This document shows positions 46,893-55,811 of a DNA stretch of 60,464 nucleotides, in pieces. The notes under the pieces were generated by a model, which made no database searches, had not been told where the DNA came from, and saw only the letters and a program-made list of their open reading frames with translations. Position 1 is the first letter of the stretch, and the number at the start of each line of letters is the position of its first letter. The position numbers were made by a program, and so were the translations under genes. This DNA is from Duganella margarita (GTDB taxonomy: Bacteria > Pseudomonadota > Gammaproteobacteria > Burkholderiales > Burkholderiaceae_D): positions 1 through 60,464 of the forward strand of contig NZ_WWCS01000026.1 in NCBI RefSeq assembly GCF_009857535.1, read 5' to 3'.

Positions 46893-48272
46893 ATGAACCT
46901 CGACTCTTCCCCTATCGCCGCCATCGCCACCGCACCGGGGCGCGGCGGCATCGGCGTCGTGCGCGCCTCCGGCAAAAACCTGCAGGCGCTGATCGGCGCG
47001 CTGTTCGGCGGCGACGCGCTCAAGCCGCGCCACGCCACCTACATCCCGTTCAAGCAGGCCGACGGCAGCATCATCGACCAGGGCATCGCCATCTGGTTCA
47101 AGGGCCCGAACTCGTACACCGGGGAAGACGTGCTGGAACTGCAAGGCCACGGCGGCCCGGTCGTGCTGCAAATGCTGCTGGCGCGCGTGCTGGAAGCGGG
47201 CGAAGACCTCGGCCTGCGGCTGGCCGAGCCGGGCGAATTCACCCGCCGCGCCTACCTCAATGACAAGCTCGACCTGGCGCAAGCCGAAGCGGTGGCCGAC
47301 CTGATCGACGCCTCGACCGAAGCGGCGGCCAAATCGGCGTCGCAATCGCTGTCGGGCGCGTTTTCGAAAACCGTGAATACGCTGGTCGGCAGCGTCACCA
47401 ACCTGCGCATGCTGGTGGAAGCCACGCTGGATTTCCCGGAAGAGGAAATCGACTTCCTGGAAAAATCCGACGCGCGCGGGCAACTGAAGCGCATCGTCAC
47501 CGCGCTGGAGCAGGTCTTCAAGCAGGCGGCGCAAGGCGCGCTGCTGCGCGAGGGGCTGAACGTGGTGCTGGTGGGCCAGCCGAACGTCGGCAAATCGTCG
47601 CTGCTGAATGCGCTGGCAGGCAATGACGTGGCGATCGTCACGCCAATCGCCGGCACCACGCGCGACAAGGTGACCGAGACGATCCAGATCGAAGGCATTC
47701 CGCTCAACATCATCGACACCGCCGGCATCCGCGCGCCGGAGGAGGCGGTGGACGTGGTGGAGCGCATCGGCATCGAGCGCACCTGGGGCGAGGTCGGCAA
47801 GGCCGACGTCATCCTGCACCTGCTGGACGCCGACCACGGCCCGTCGCGCGCCGATGAAAACATCACGGCCGCGTTCCCGGACGGCGTGCCGGTGCTGCGC
47901 ATCTGGAACAAGATTGATTTGTCCGGCCACAAGCCGGCGGTGGACGTGATGGAAGACGCCACCCACATCTACCTGTCGGCGCACGACCACGTCGGGATTG
48001 ATTTGCTGCGCAAGGAACTGCTGCGCATCGCCGGCTGGCAGCAGACCGGCGAATCGCTGTACCTGGCGCGCGAACGCCACCTGATCGCGCTGAAAAACGC
48101 CGGCGCCCACCTGGCCCGCGCCGGCGAACACGCGGCGCAGAACGACCAGTCGCTGGACCTGTTCGCCGAAGAACTGCGGCTGGCGCAAGTTCAGCTGTCG
48201 AGCATCACCGGCGCCTTCTCCTCCGACGACCTGCTGGGCGTCATCTTCAGCCGCTTCTGTATCGGAAAATAA
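46893..48272 (+). CDS. mnmE: tRNA modification GTPase MnmE
   Basis: The 459-residue protein starts MNLDSSPIAAIATAPGRGGIGVVRASG (folate-binding N-terminal domain). A helical domain follows, with an inserted G domain: GQPNVGKSSLLN (G1), GTTRDKV (G2), DTAG (G3) and NKID (G4). It ends in the conserved CIGK, whose Cys is needed for activity. With MnmG it builds the 5-carboxymethylaminomethyl group on wobble uridine. The start at 46893 was chosen because the earlier codons lie in the terminator and do not match the family. Confidence 0.97.
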   Translation: MNLDSSPIAAIATAPGRGGIGVVRASGKNLQALIGALFGGDALKPRHATYIPFKQADGSIIDQGIAIWFKGPNSYTGEDVLELQGHGGPVVLQMLLARVLEAGEDLGLRLAEPGEFTRRAYLNDKLDLAQAEAVADLIDASTEAAAKSASQSLSGAFSKTVNTLVGSVTNLRMLVEATLDFPEEEIDFLEKSDARGQLKRIVTALEQVFKQAAQGALLREGLNVVLVGQPNVGKSSLLNALAGNDVAIVTPIAGTTRDKVTETIQIEGIPLNIIDTAGIRAPEEAVDVVERIGIERTWGEVGKADVILHLLDADHGPSRADENITAAFPDGVPVLRIWNKIDLSGHKPAVDVMEDATHIYLSAHDHVGIDLLRKELLRIAGWQQTGESLYLARERHLIALKNAGAHLARAGEHAAQNDQSLDLFAEELRLAQVQLSSITGAFSSDDLLGVIFSRFCIGK

Positions 48273-48510
48273 ATCGACGCCAAGCAATGCCGAGCGTTGG
48301 CTCCCGAAACGCTGAATGTGCGCGCTCAGGCGCCGACACTCTCGCCGGCGGCGAGGTGGCATGCTGCTCGGGCGAGGTCGTCGTCGGACCGCTGGCCTGC
48401 AGCTTGAGGGTGGGCGCCGCCGTTTTGACCCTGTCGCTAGCCTTCTTCGGGAGCAGCGGCGGGGCCACTATTTGGCAGTCCCAGCCAGCTCCGTGAGTTG
48501 GCGGGGGATG

Positions 48511-49611
48511 CTAGGTCGCCGCCGCTGGCGCGCCGCCCTGCGGGTGCCCCAGATCGTTGAAGATTTCTTCACATTCCGCCTTGGTGTCCAGTACTGGTGC
48601 GTGCACAAAGGCTGCTGGCGCCGGCGCCGGCGCTGGCGCCGATGCAGCAGCAGCCGTTGCGGCGACCGGCATCAGATACGTCTCCAGGAAGTGAGTCATC
48701 ACGTGCTGTACCCCGCGTTCTGTCACCTCGCGCAAATCGCTTTCCAGATATTGCCCGTAGGAACCCGCGTGGCTGATGATCTCGTAGGACGGGAAGTAGG
48801 CAACATGGTTGTAGCGCATCTCGACCTCGCCCGCTGCTGCGCGCAGCACCGACTTTGAATAGCTCGACGCCACCAGCACGTTCTGGTTGGTGTAGGTCGC
48901 CACCAGTGGCACCGGCGACACCGTCAGAATCAGATTCAGCGCCGGGTTGACGGTCTGCAGGCTGGTGATCAATTGTTCCAGGTCGGCAGTGACTTCGGCA
49001 TGCGTCATGTTGCGGAACTGATGCAGCTGCGGATCATATTTGCCGCGCGCGGTACCTGGGCAGACCGGATAGGTGTGGCCCTGCTCCGCGTGGTACCAGC
49101 ACTCGGTTAATCCCAGCGTCAGGATGAACACATTGGACTGCATGAACATATGACGTACGCAAGCCAGGTGGTACTGGCGGTCGGCCTGTGCTTCAGCCAC
49201 CGAACCGAAACCGTCCGGGATCGCATTCGGCCGCATCAAGTCGTAATAGCGGCCTTTTTCTTCGGCATAGTCGTGGATCACAGGGATCATACCAAACGCC
49301 TGGCGGAACAGCTCCAGGCATTGACGCGCCGTGTAGATGTTGCCGTAGCGGGCAGGGAAGCGCTCGTAGCTGGCCACTTCGCCGCCCAGTTCATGCGCTA
49401 ACGGATGTGCTGCTTCAGCGCGGAAGGTAGCGATGCCGGCCTCGCGCAGATAGCGCGAGATGTGCTGGGCAAAACAGCTGCCAGCGGTGCTAATGGCGTC
49501 GCTACGGCTGATGCGGAATTTCGCTTGCGCCAACGGCAAGTCGCGCCACGGCCGCGGTGGTACGAAGCGGCGCCAGAAGTTTTGGTCCGGAAGATCGGAA
49601 TAGGGATGCAT
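48511..49611 (-). CDS. GSCFA-domain protein
   Basis: The 366-residue protein contains the name-giving motif in AISTAGSCFAQHISRYLREAG near residues 40-60, followed by EVASYERFPARYGNIYTARQ and FILTLGLTECWYH. GSCFA proteins are thought to be SGNH-like hydrolases with the Ser of the GSC motif as nucleophile; the substrate is unknown. The C-terminus is an Ala/Pro-rich tail. It lies 13 bases downstream of another SGNH-like gene in the same direction, so the two form a pair. Confidence 0.85.
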   Translation of the reverse strand: MHPYSDLPDQNFWRRFVPPRPWRDLPLAQAKFRISRSDAISTAGSCFAQHISRYLREAGIATFRAEAAHPLAHELGGEVASYERFPARYGNIYTARQCLELFRQAFGMIPVIHDYAEEKGRYYDLMRPNAIPDGFGSVAEAQADRQYHLACVRHMFMQSNVFILTLGLTECWYHAEQGHTYPVCPGTARGKYDPQLHQFRNMTHAEVTADLEQLITSLQTVNPALNLILTVSPVPLVATYTNQNVLVASSYSKSVLRAAAGEVEMRYNHVAYFPSYEIISHAGSYGQYLESDLREVTERGVQHVMTHFLETYLMPVAATAAAASAPAPAPAPAAFVHAPVLDTKAECEEIFNDLGHPQGGAPAAAT

Positions 49612-49624
49612 GCGGGCGCTCCAG

Positions 49625-50440
49625 TCAGAATAGATTGCGAATTTGTTCCGCCACCAGCGCGCCGTAGGCTGTATTGCCGTGTGTGGCGCCCTCGACGTAC
49701 TGCGTCAATAAGGTGCCGTCGGTGTCGTAGCATGCGCGCGGCGCCTCCAGTAATTCGATGCCGAAGCTTTGCGTTTCCTGTTGTATGATGCGGTTGGCCA
49801 TGACGTGATATTTTCGGCGGACCAGGATAGGAGTGATGCCGAACTGGGACACGCGGTCGCCGAACGCCTCCGGGGAGATCAGGAAGCGTTCGGCGTGCGA
49901 CGGTGGTGGCGGCAGCACGTGGATGATGCGGGCCTGCGGCAGCGCGATGCGCATCAGGGCCAGCGCCGCGATGGTATTAAGTTGATAAGGTAGAATGTGG
50001 CGCCGTATCAGCCCCGGCGGCAAAGGCTGGAAGCCGGGTTGCATGCCCCAGTCTTCGTGGCCTGGAAGGACAAAGTCGTACGGCACTGGGTGCTGCAGCG
50101 CTGACAAGGCGGAGTGGCTGTTACCGTCCACGAAGGACAGGATGCAGCTGTTTTCCTGAAGCGGACGCAACGCATCGAGCGCGGCGGTGAATTCGGGATG
50201 GCCTTGCACGTAGCGGGTGGCGCTGCCCGCGTCGTTCATGGTGGCTAGCGGCTGCCAGCCCTGCCCCGACAGCACCAGCGCTGCCATCTCGTCGCCCGGT
50301 AGCATGCCTGGCTTGATGGGTACCGGCTGGAAGCTGGTGGCTGACTGCAAGGTGTAATTATATTGGGATACCCCGCTGTCTCCAGCGGCAACAGCATTCA
50401 CCAGAGCGATTGAATGGCTCATGCCTACAACGTAAATCAT
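49625..50440 (-). CDS. Uncharacterised protein, possibly SGNH-hydrolase-like
   Basis: The 271-residue protein starts MIYVVGMSHSIALVNAV, where GMSHS could be the first SGNH block, and ends with GATHGNTAYGALVAEQI, where the late His fits the catalytic His block. The middle contains FVDGNSHSALSAL and IIHVLPPPP. I do not recognise a named family. Position directly before a GSCFA gene, both leftward, suggests the products act on related carbohydrate or ester substrates. A GGGGAAA site precedes the ATG. Confidence 0.55.
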   Translation of the reverse strand: MIYVVGMSHSIALVNAVAAGDSGVSQYNYTLQSATSFQPVPIKPGMLPGDEMAALVLSGQGWQPLATMNDAGSATRYVQGHPEFTAALDALRPLQENSCILSFVDGNSHSALSALQHPVPYDFVLPGHEDWGMQPGFQPLPPGLIRRHILPYQLNTIAALALMRIALPQARIIHVLPPPPSHAERFLISPEAFGDRVSQFGITPILVRRKYHVMANRIIQQETQSFGIELLEAPRACYDTDGTLLTQYVEGATHGNTAYGALVAEQIRNLF

Positions 50441-50798
50441 ATGGTTTCCCCTGTTTGGGATGTTCGATAAGTTGACCGCTGTAGCCTGCCTGCCGTTCAG
50501 TGGCGGGAGCGCGGTTGCGTTTGCTGGTCCTGACTATTCAGCCGCTACGCTGCGGGCATGATCGAGTCGCCAATCATGCCCGCCGCATAGCGGCTGAGTA
50601 GTTGTAGTGTTCCCTTTGGGAAAATCATACCAAATAAATCTCCATGCAATCTACCGAATATTCACCATTTCAATCCTTTTTGCATTGAATGGGATTGTTG
50701 GCACCGCCAACGCCGTTAGCCACGTTCCAATGAACTGAGATCTCGTATCGCGAACGTCAACTCATGAGGGCAAGGTTCAGGACCTGACCAGGAGTGGT
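50441..50798. other. Intergenic region with a long imperfect hairpin
   Basis: No gene is recognisable in these 358 bases. The main feature is the 29-base inverted repeat at 50535-50602. The right part (50620-50720) is AT-richer than the surroundings and would hold the promoter of nothing obvious on the plus strand; the leftward gene at 49625-50440 could use it. Confidence 0.6.
50535..50602. repeat. Long imperfect inverted repeat (29-base arms)
   Basis: Left arm 50535-50563 (CTATTCAGCCGCTA...GGGCATGAT) and right arm 50574-50602 are complementary at 26 of 29 positions around a ten-base loop. Transcribed in either direction it would form a very stable hairpin. There is no T run after it, so it is not an ordinary intrinsic terminator. 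Confidence 0.85.
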
Positions 50799-51734
50799 TT
50801 AGTACGGCGAACCGGTCACGTCCAGCTTCAGTTGCCACAGCGCGCCGGCGCCGGTGATGTAGAGGGTCTTGCCGTCGGCGCCACCGAAGGCGGCGTTGGT
50901 GACGTTGGCGTCGACCTTGATGGTGGCGATCTGCTTGCCCGCCGGCGTGAAGACGCGCAGGCGCTTGTCGGTGTGCTCGCTGACGTAGATGTTGCCGTAG
51001 CAGTCCACCGCCATGCCGTCCGGTATTCCCAGCTGCTCGACCAGATCCTTGCCTGCCTGCGGCACGCCGTTGACGATCGGGTACGCGCGCAGCACGCCGT
51101 GCTCGCCCACCATGCCGTTCACGTACAGCACGTCTGCCTTCGGCGACAGCGATACGCCGTTCGGATTTTTCAGCGTGTCATCCACCACCGTGACCTTGCC
51201 GTCGGTGCCCACGCGGTACACGCGCGTCTTGTCCTGGCCGCCCGGCGCGGCGGTGCGCTGGAAGTCCGGATCGCTGAAGTACAGCGTGTCGTCCGACGCC
51301 ATCGCCATGTCGTTCGGCGAGTTGAACACGTTGCCTTCAAACTTGCTGACCAGGTCGCTGCGCTTGCCGTCCAGCGTGTACAGCGAGACCGATTTCCACT
51401 TGTGGGTAGCGGCGATGATGTTGCCGTGGCCGTCGGTGGCCAGGCCGTTGCTGCCGCTGTCCTCGATCGCCACGCTGACTTTGCCGCTGGCGTCCAGCTT
51501 CATGATGCGCGACGGGAAGCCCGGCCCAAATGTGAAGTCGGAGAAGTAAAGCGCATCCTTGATCCACACAGGCCCTTCGTACAAGCCGGGTTCGCTGCGG
51601 GTTGAGTTGGCGGCGGCGATACGGGTCGCCGTCAGTTCGCCAGCCGGCGCCTTGCCGGTGCAGGCCGCCGGTGCGGAGAGGGCATACGGCGCGGCCAGTA
51701 CGGCCGCCAAGGTAAGGGCACTGCGTAACATCAT
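50799..51734 (-). CDS. Secreted SMP-30/gluconolactonase-like beta-propeller protein
   Basis: The 311-residue protein has a signal peptide (MMLRSALTLAAVLAAPYALSA) and a six-bladed beta-propeller of the SMP-30/gluconolactonase type: EGPVWIKDALYFSDF, then FNSPNDMAMASDDTLYFSDPDF, NPNGVSLSPKADVLYVNG and PDGMAVDCYGNIYVSEH. The Glu, Asn and Asp of the metal site in lactonases can be matched to these segments. It may hydrolyse a sugar lactone in the periplasm. The ATG has an AGGAGA site and overlaps the stop of the upstream diguanylate cyclase gene by four bases. Confidence 0.85.
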   Translation of the reverse strand: MMLRSALTLAAVLAAPYALSAPAACTGKAPAGELTATRIAAANSTRSEPGLYEGPVWIKDALYFSDFTFGPGFPSRIMKLDASGKVSVAIEDSGSNGLATDGHGNIIAATHKWKSVSLYTLDGKRSDLVSKFEGNVFNSPNDMAMASDDTLYFSDPDFQRTAAPGGQDKTRVYRVGTDGKVTVVDDTLKNPNGVSLSPKADVLYVNGMVGEHGVLRAYPIVNGVPQAGKDLVEQLGIPDGMAVDCYGNIYVSEHTDKRLRVFTPAGKQIATIKVDANVTNAAFGGADGKTLYITGAGALWQLKLDVTGSPY

Positions 51735-52699
51735 GCTGCATTCTCCTGTTGTTGACGATAAACGATGACACAATCGCGGCCGGCTTTCTTGGCGGCGTAC
51801 AAACAGCTGTCGGCGGCGGCCAGCATGGCGGCGGCGTCGGCCAAGCGGTCTTTGTCGAAGGTGGCCACACCGATGCTCATGGTGACGTGCTGCCGGGTGG
51901 CCGCCGGCGAGTGGTTGATGCTGAGCGAGGCGATTTTGGCGCGGATGGTTTCCGCCACCAGCGCCGCCTGTTCGCTGCTGGTGTCCGGCAGCACGGCGCC
52001 GAATTCTTCGCCGCCGTAGCGCGCCGCCAGGTCGGCCGGCCGTTGCAGCGTGGCGGCGAAGGCTTCGGCCACCAGGGTCAGGCAGGCGTCGCCCTGCTGG
52101 TGGCCGAAGTGGTCGTTGTAGGCCTTGAACGAGTCGATGTCCATCAGCAGCAGCGACAGCTGGCCGTCGTTGCGCTGCGCGCGCCGCAGTTCGCGGTCGA
52201 GCGCGACGTCGAAGTGGCGGCGGTTGGCGATGCCGGTCAGGCCGTCGACATACGATTGCGCGCGCAGCTGTTCAGCCTGGCTGCGCAGCTGGCGCTCGCG
52301 GCCGACGATGATGCTGATGTCGCTGACTTCGATCAGGCAGTAGCGCTCCTTGCCTTCGGTGAACGGCGTCACCGACACCGCCTGTTCGACCCGTTCGCCG
52401 CCCCAGGTGCCGGCCGGGTACAACGGGAACGGCGACGGATTCAGCGCCGGCGATAACTGCTGCGGCAGGTTGCTCTGCATCGCGCTGTGTACCGCCTGCT
52501 CCAGCCGCTGGCCGCGCAGTTCGCCGTACAGGTCGAACAGGTCCTGGCCCAGCACCCGGTGCGCCGACTTGCCTGAACGGCTGGCCATCCACTGGTTCCA
52601 CATGACGATCTGCTGGTTGATGTCGAGGACGATCAATCCCAGCTGGGCCAGTCCGAGCACGCGCGCGGACAGGAGCGGGCTAAGCGATGAATCTGACAT
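51731..52699 (-). CDS. PAS-GGDEF diguanylate cyclase
   Basis: The 322-residue protein has an N-terminal PAS-like domain (LAQLGLIVLDINQQIVMWNQWMASRSG), a short coiled linker (RERQLRSQAEQLRAQ) and a GGDEF domain with YVDGLTGIANRRHFD and the active-site loop ARYGGEEFGAVLP. An RxxD inhibitory site (RPAD) lies five residues before GGEEF, so product inhibition is expected. It makes cyclic di-GMP from two GTP. There is no membrane segment. It overlaps the SMP-30 gene by four bases, so the two are co-translated. Confidence 0.92.
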   Translation of the reverse strand: MSDSSLSPLLSARVLGLAQLGLIVLDINQQIVMWNQWMASRSGKSAHRVLGQDLFDLYGELRGQRLEQAVHSAMQSNLPQQLSPALNPSPFPLYPAGTWGGERVEQAVSVTPFTEGKERYCLIEVSDISIIVGRERQLRSQAEQLRAQSYVDGLTGIANRRHFDVALDRELRRAQRNDGQLSLLLMDIDSFKAYNDHFGHQQGDACLTLVAEAFAATLQRPADLAARYGGEEFGAVLPDTSSEQAALVAETIRAKIASLSINHSPAATRQHVTMSIGVATFDKDRLADAAAMLAAADSCLYAAKKAGRDCVIVYRQQQENAA

Positions 52700-52956
52700 G
52701 CGTGCTTTCCTGACAGGATGATAAACGTGCCCCGATTATACGGGCAGGCGCGCGGCTTGCCGTACTATCGCCTCGCCCTTTTTCATTGAAAATATTGGCA
52801 CCGAGGGTGGATGTGGTCGTCGCATGTAACCTGCTATTATTGATCGTCGCAAACGGATCTGCGGTTTCATGCAACCGTTGAGAAATCTCATATCTGTGGC
52901 AATTCCGCTGAAGTAATCTTGCAACTTACCTGAGCTTGGCCTGGAAGGAGGGGATC

Positions 52957-53166
52957 GTGGAACCGATACAAGAGAGCGTCCCGGACGACGGGGCCGGCAT
53001 GCCGCCGCCTTCTGCCGCCACCTCCGCCCCGCCGGCGCGCACGCGCCAGATGCTGCCGCCCAAGGGAGCGTGCTGGTACTGCGAAAAACCGCTGGATAAT
53101 GTGCGCCGTTTTTGCGACAAGGAATGCGCCGACGCCTTCGACGAAGAAAAGGAATTTACCCGCTAG
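52957..53166 (+). CDS. Small zinc-ribbon protein
   Basis: The 69-residue protein has a Pro/Ala-rich N-terminus and a C-terminal treble-clef-like zinc site, CWYCEKPLDNVRRFCDKEC, with four cysteines spaced C-x2-C and C-x3-C. Short proteins of this kind are frequent in Burkholderiales; the function is unknown. The GTG at 52957 has a strong AAGGAGG site; a TTG seven codons earlier is less likely. Its stop overlaps the convergent Hpt gene by four bases. Confidence 0.75.
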   Translation: MEPIQESVPDDGAGMPPPSAATSAPPARTRQMLPPKGACWYCEKPLDNVRRFCDKECADAFDEEKEFTR

Positions 53167-53786
53167 TCCGCCATTGCCGCCTGCAAGGTGGCCAGCGCCG
53201 CTTCAAAATCGAACTGGTGCGCCGCTTCCGTGATTTCCTGAAACACTTCCACTCCCAGGCTCGCCGCCAGCACCGTCGCCGATTGCTCCAGCACATCGAT
53301 GGCCGCGCCGTCGCCTTCGTCCAGCAGGCGCGCCAGATGCAGCAACAGCATGCGTGTCTCCGGCACCACGGCCGCCGCCGGCGCTTCGCCGGCCAGGATC
53401 TGTTGCGGATCGCTGGCCAGCACCTCGTCGATCACCGTCACCAGGCTGCGCAGCGCCTGCTCCAGCTGCGCCAGCGGCGCCGACCATACCTCGGTCGGGC
53501 CGGCGCACCGCGTTTCCAGCTGCGTCGCCAGCAGATACACCTGTTGCGCGCCGATCATGCCGGCTGCGCCTTTGAGCGTGTGGACGATGCGTTGCGCGTG
53601 GCCGGGTTCGCCGCTGTTGAGGGCCTTGCGGGCGTCGCAGCCGCTGTCCGGATAGCGCTGGCGGAAGCGGCGCAGGATTTGCAGATACAGCTCGCGGTCG
53701 CCCATCAGCTGTTGCAAACCGGTTTCCACTTGCAGGATATGGCCGGCGGGGGCGGTCGGTGTCAGGGGCGGGCTGGTTGAGGTCAT
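53163..53786 (-). CDS. Hpt-domain phosphotransfer protein
   Basis: The 207-residue protein has an Hpt domain in its first half: LYLQILRRFRQRY, then HAQRIVHTLKGAAGMIGAQQVYLLATQLE with the phosphorylatable His in the HTLKG motif. The second half is helical and less conserved. Hpt proteins pass phosphate between hybrid kinases and response regulators. No kinase or regulator gene lies next to it, so its partners are elsewhere. It overlaps the zinc-ribbon gene at the 3' ends. Confidence 0.87.
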   Translation of the reverse strand: MTSTSPPLTPTAPAGHILQVETGLQQLMGDRELYLQILRRFRQRYPDSGCDARKALNSGEPGHAQRIVHTLKGAAGMIGAQQVYLLATQLETRCAGPTEVWSAPLAQLEQALRSLVTVIDEVLASDPQQILAGEAPAAAVVPETRMLLLHLARLLDEGDGAAIDVLEQSATVLAASLGVEVFQEITEAAHQFDFEAALATLQAAMAD

Positions 53787-53875
53787 CGTGCACGGCTCTG
53801 CTGAAGGTATTGCCCACTAAGATAGCAGACGTGGTGGTTTGCGCAGTTAAAAAAATGCAACATCCCTTGCTTTCT

Positions 53876-54832
53876 TTATTGTGTGCTGAACGACCAACTG
53901 GTGTTGACGGCGACGCCGCCCACCGTGCCGGTGAAATTGACGTCGTAGGTGGTGGCGCTTTTCAGCGGCGCCAGCGGCACGATGGCGGCGGCGGTGCTGG
54001 TGGTGCCGTTGGTGCCGGCGGCATAGCTGAGTAAGCGCGTACTCAGCGCGGCAGCCCCGCGTGGCGCCACCGTGAAGCTTTGCACCACCACCGTGCCGGG
54101 CACGCTGCCGTAGCTGTCCGCATGCAGGCTGATCGGGTAGCCGACTTCGTTCTGGTTGGGCACCGGGTCGGGCGATTCGGTGTCGCTGAAGAAGTTGACC
54201 GGCACCTTGGTCTGCTGGTTGCGCGGGTAGGTGACGAAGCGCCCGGCGCCCAATCCGCTGAAGCTGTTGCGCACGGCAAAGTCGGCGGTGAAATAAGTGG
54301 TGCCGCCGCTGGCCGTGGCGGCGCCGGTGCCCAGTTCGCGGAACACCGGCTCGAAGATGACGAAGCGGTGGTAGATGGCGGTGATCAGTTGTTCAGCCTG
54401 GTAAAAGCCGGACGGGTCGCTGGTGGCCGAGATCACTTCGCCGGCGGCATACGAGCTGGTCAAGGTGTAGCCGGCGGCGTTCAGGCGGTTGACCAGCCCC
54501 ACGCCGGTAAAGCCGGGCAGGCCGGAGGTCTCTTCGTGGGTGATGGTGTTGTTGATGCGCTGGTAATCGGAATGGCCCTGTGCCGCGGCCGTGATCTGAT
54601 TGTTGCGTGTCAGCACGGACAAGCCCAGTTGCGCGCGCCGGTAGTTGATCCAGTTAAAGCCGTCGATGGCGGTGTTGCCGGTCATCGCCGGCGCGCCCGG
54701 CTCCAGCGTCAGCGGCGGCGCCGTGGTCGCCGGGCCGGTCACGCTGGTGCTGTCGCTCCCGCCGCCACCGCCGCAAGCGGCCAGCAGCGACGCAACCAGC
54801 CATGCGGCCAGCCGCAGACGCCAATTTTTCAT
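53876..54832 (-). CDS. CAP-domain (SCP-like) lipoprotein
   Basis: The 318-residue protein starts with a lipoprotein signal (MKNWRLRLAAWLVASLLAAC) followed by a run of Gly. The CAP domain spans about residues 55-190: FNWINYRRAQLGLSVLTRNNQIT, AAQGHSDYQRINNTITHEE (putative His of the CAP cavity) and LITAIYHRFVIFEPVFRELG. A C-terminal Ig-like domain (RLLSYAAGTN to SWSFSTQ) follows. CAP proteins bind lipids or act in the cell envelope; the activity here is not known. AGGAG precedes the ATG. Confidence 0.87.
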   Translation of the reverse strand: MKNWRLRLAAWLVASLLAACGGGGGSDSTSVTGPATTAPPLTLEPGAPAMTGNTAIDGFNWINYRRAQLGLSVLTRNNQITAAAQGHSDYQRINNTITHEETSGLPGFTGVGLVNRLNAAGYTLTSSYAAGEVISATSDPSGFYQAEQLITAIYHRFVIFEPVFRELGTGAATASGGTTYFTADFAVRNSFSGLGAGRFVTYPRNQQTKVPVNFFSDTESPDPVPNQNEVGYPISLHADSYGSVPGTVVVQSFTVAPRGAAALSTRLLSYAAGTNGTTSTAAAIVPLAPLKSATTYDVNFTGTVGGVAVNTSWSFSTQ

Positions 54833-54942
54833 GATGAACTCCTATGCCTTGCGGCCGATTCTATGTCGGTTTCCAAAACCGCAGCACGCGTTAGCGTTAT
54901 TAAAAATGGTAAGCTTGTCGTTTCTTTAGGAATGCCCCTGTT

Positions 54943-55725
54943 TTGAAGCCTCTACACCACCAGCGCATGCAGCGCGCCAAATTTGCCCTGCCCAGCATGG
55001 TGACCCTGATGTCGATCGCCTGCGGTTTCGGCAGCATCGTCATCTCGGTCGACAATGCCTTTATCGGCGATGCCGGCGATTACCGCCTGGCCGCCGTATT
55101 GCTGGTGCTGGCCGGCGTGTTCGACGCGCTGGACGGCATGGTGGCGCGCGCCACCAATACCCAGTCCGACTTCGGCATGCAGCTCGATTCGATCGCCGAT
55201 GTGATGAACTTCGGCTGCGCGCCGGGCCTGCTGCTGTACTGCTATGGTTTCCAGCGACTGGGTCTTGACCATCCGACGCTGCTGCGCCTGGGCGGCGTTG
55301 CCAGCTTCTTCTTCGTGGCCTGCGGCGCGCTGCGGCTGGCGCGCTTCAATGTGAATGTGGGCCGCACCGATCCGCGCTACTTCGTCGGCATGCCGATCAC
55401 GGCCGGGGCGGCGTGCGTGGCGTCGGTGGTGGTGGCCTGGCCGGATGCGGCCTCGTCGGTGCTGCATGGCAGCCTGGTGGTGCTGCTGCTGTTCGTGGTC
55501 GGCAGCCTGATGGTGTCGACCGTGCGCTTCCCGAGCTCCAAGCAGAAGAAGAGCTGGGCGGCGCTGGTGGTGCTGCTGATTAATCTCGGCCTGCTGGCCT
55601 GGCTGCTGACGGCGTACTTCGTGCTGTTCTTCGCGGTCTACATTGCATTCACGCTGGCGCTGAACGCGGCGTGGAAGACCGGCTGGACGGGCATCGCCCC
55701 GCCGGTCGTGTACGACGACGAATAG
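54943..55725 (+). CDS. pssA: CDP-diacylglycerol-serine O-phosphatidyltransferase
   Basis: The protein of up to 260 residues has the CDP-alcohol phosphotransferase motif DALDGMVARATNTQSDFGMQLDSIAD, in which the Asp residues bind metal and CDP, and about eight hydrophobic helices. It makes phosphatidylserine, the precursor of phosphatidylethanolamine, at the inner membrane. The start is uncertain: TTG 54943 (AGGA 11 bases before it) or ATG 54967, which gives MQRAKFALPS. Neither has an ideal ribosome site. Confidence 0.92.
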   Translation: MKPLHHQRMQRAKFALPSMVTLMSIACGFGSIVISVDNAFIGDAGDYRLAAVLLVLAGVFDALDGMVARATNTQSDFGMQLDSIADVMNFGCAPGLLLYCYGFQRLGLDHPTLLRLGGVASFFFVACGALRLARFNVNVGRTDPRYFVGMPITAGAACVASVVVAWPDAASSVLHGSLVVLLLFVVGSLMVSTVRFPSSKQKKSWAALVVLLINLGLLAWLLTAYFVLFFAVYIAFTLALNAAWKTGWTGIAPPVVYDDE

Positions 55726-55730
55726 TGCCA

Positions 55731-55811
55731 ACGTCATCCCGCGCAGGCGGGAATCGATGCGATGCCTCTTGCCTTGCGGCGCATGGGTTCCCGCTTGCGC
55801 GGGAACGACGC
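55731..55811. repeat. REP-like paired palindromes after pssA
   Basis: CGTCATCCCGCGCAGGCGGGAATCG at the left and GGTTCCCGCTTGCGCGGGAACGACG at the right each form a hairpin and are mirror images of each other, about 30 bases apart. Same family as the repeats at 41041 and 56998. It lies between the convergent pssA and aldo/keto reductase genes. Confidence 0.85.

Noticed and set aside
48273..48510. Short frames in the gap after mnmE (48287-48496 plus, 48247-48468 minus)
   Set aside because: No motif, no ribosome site, and low-complexity products. I see no feature in this 238-base gap.
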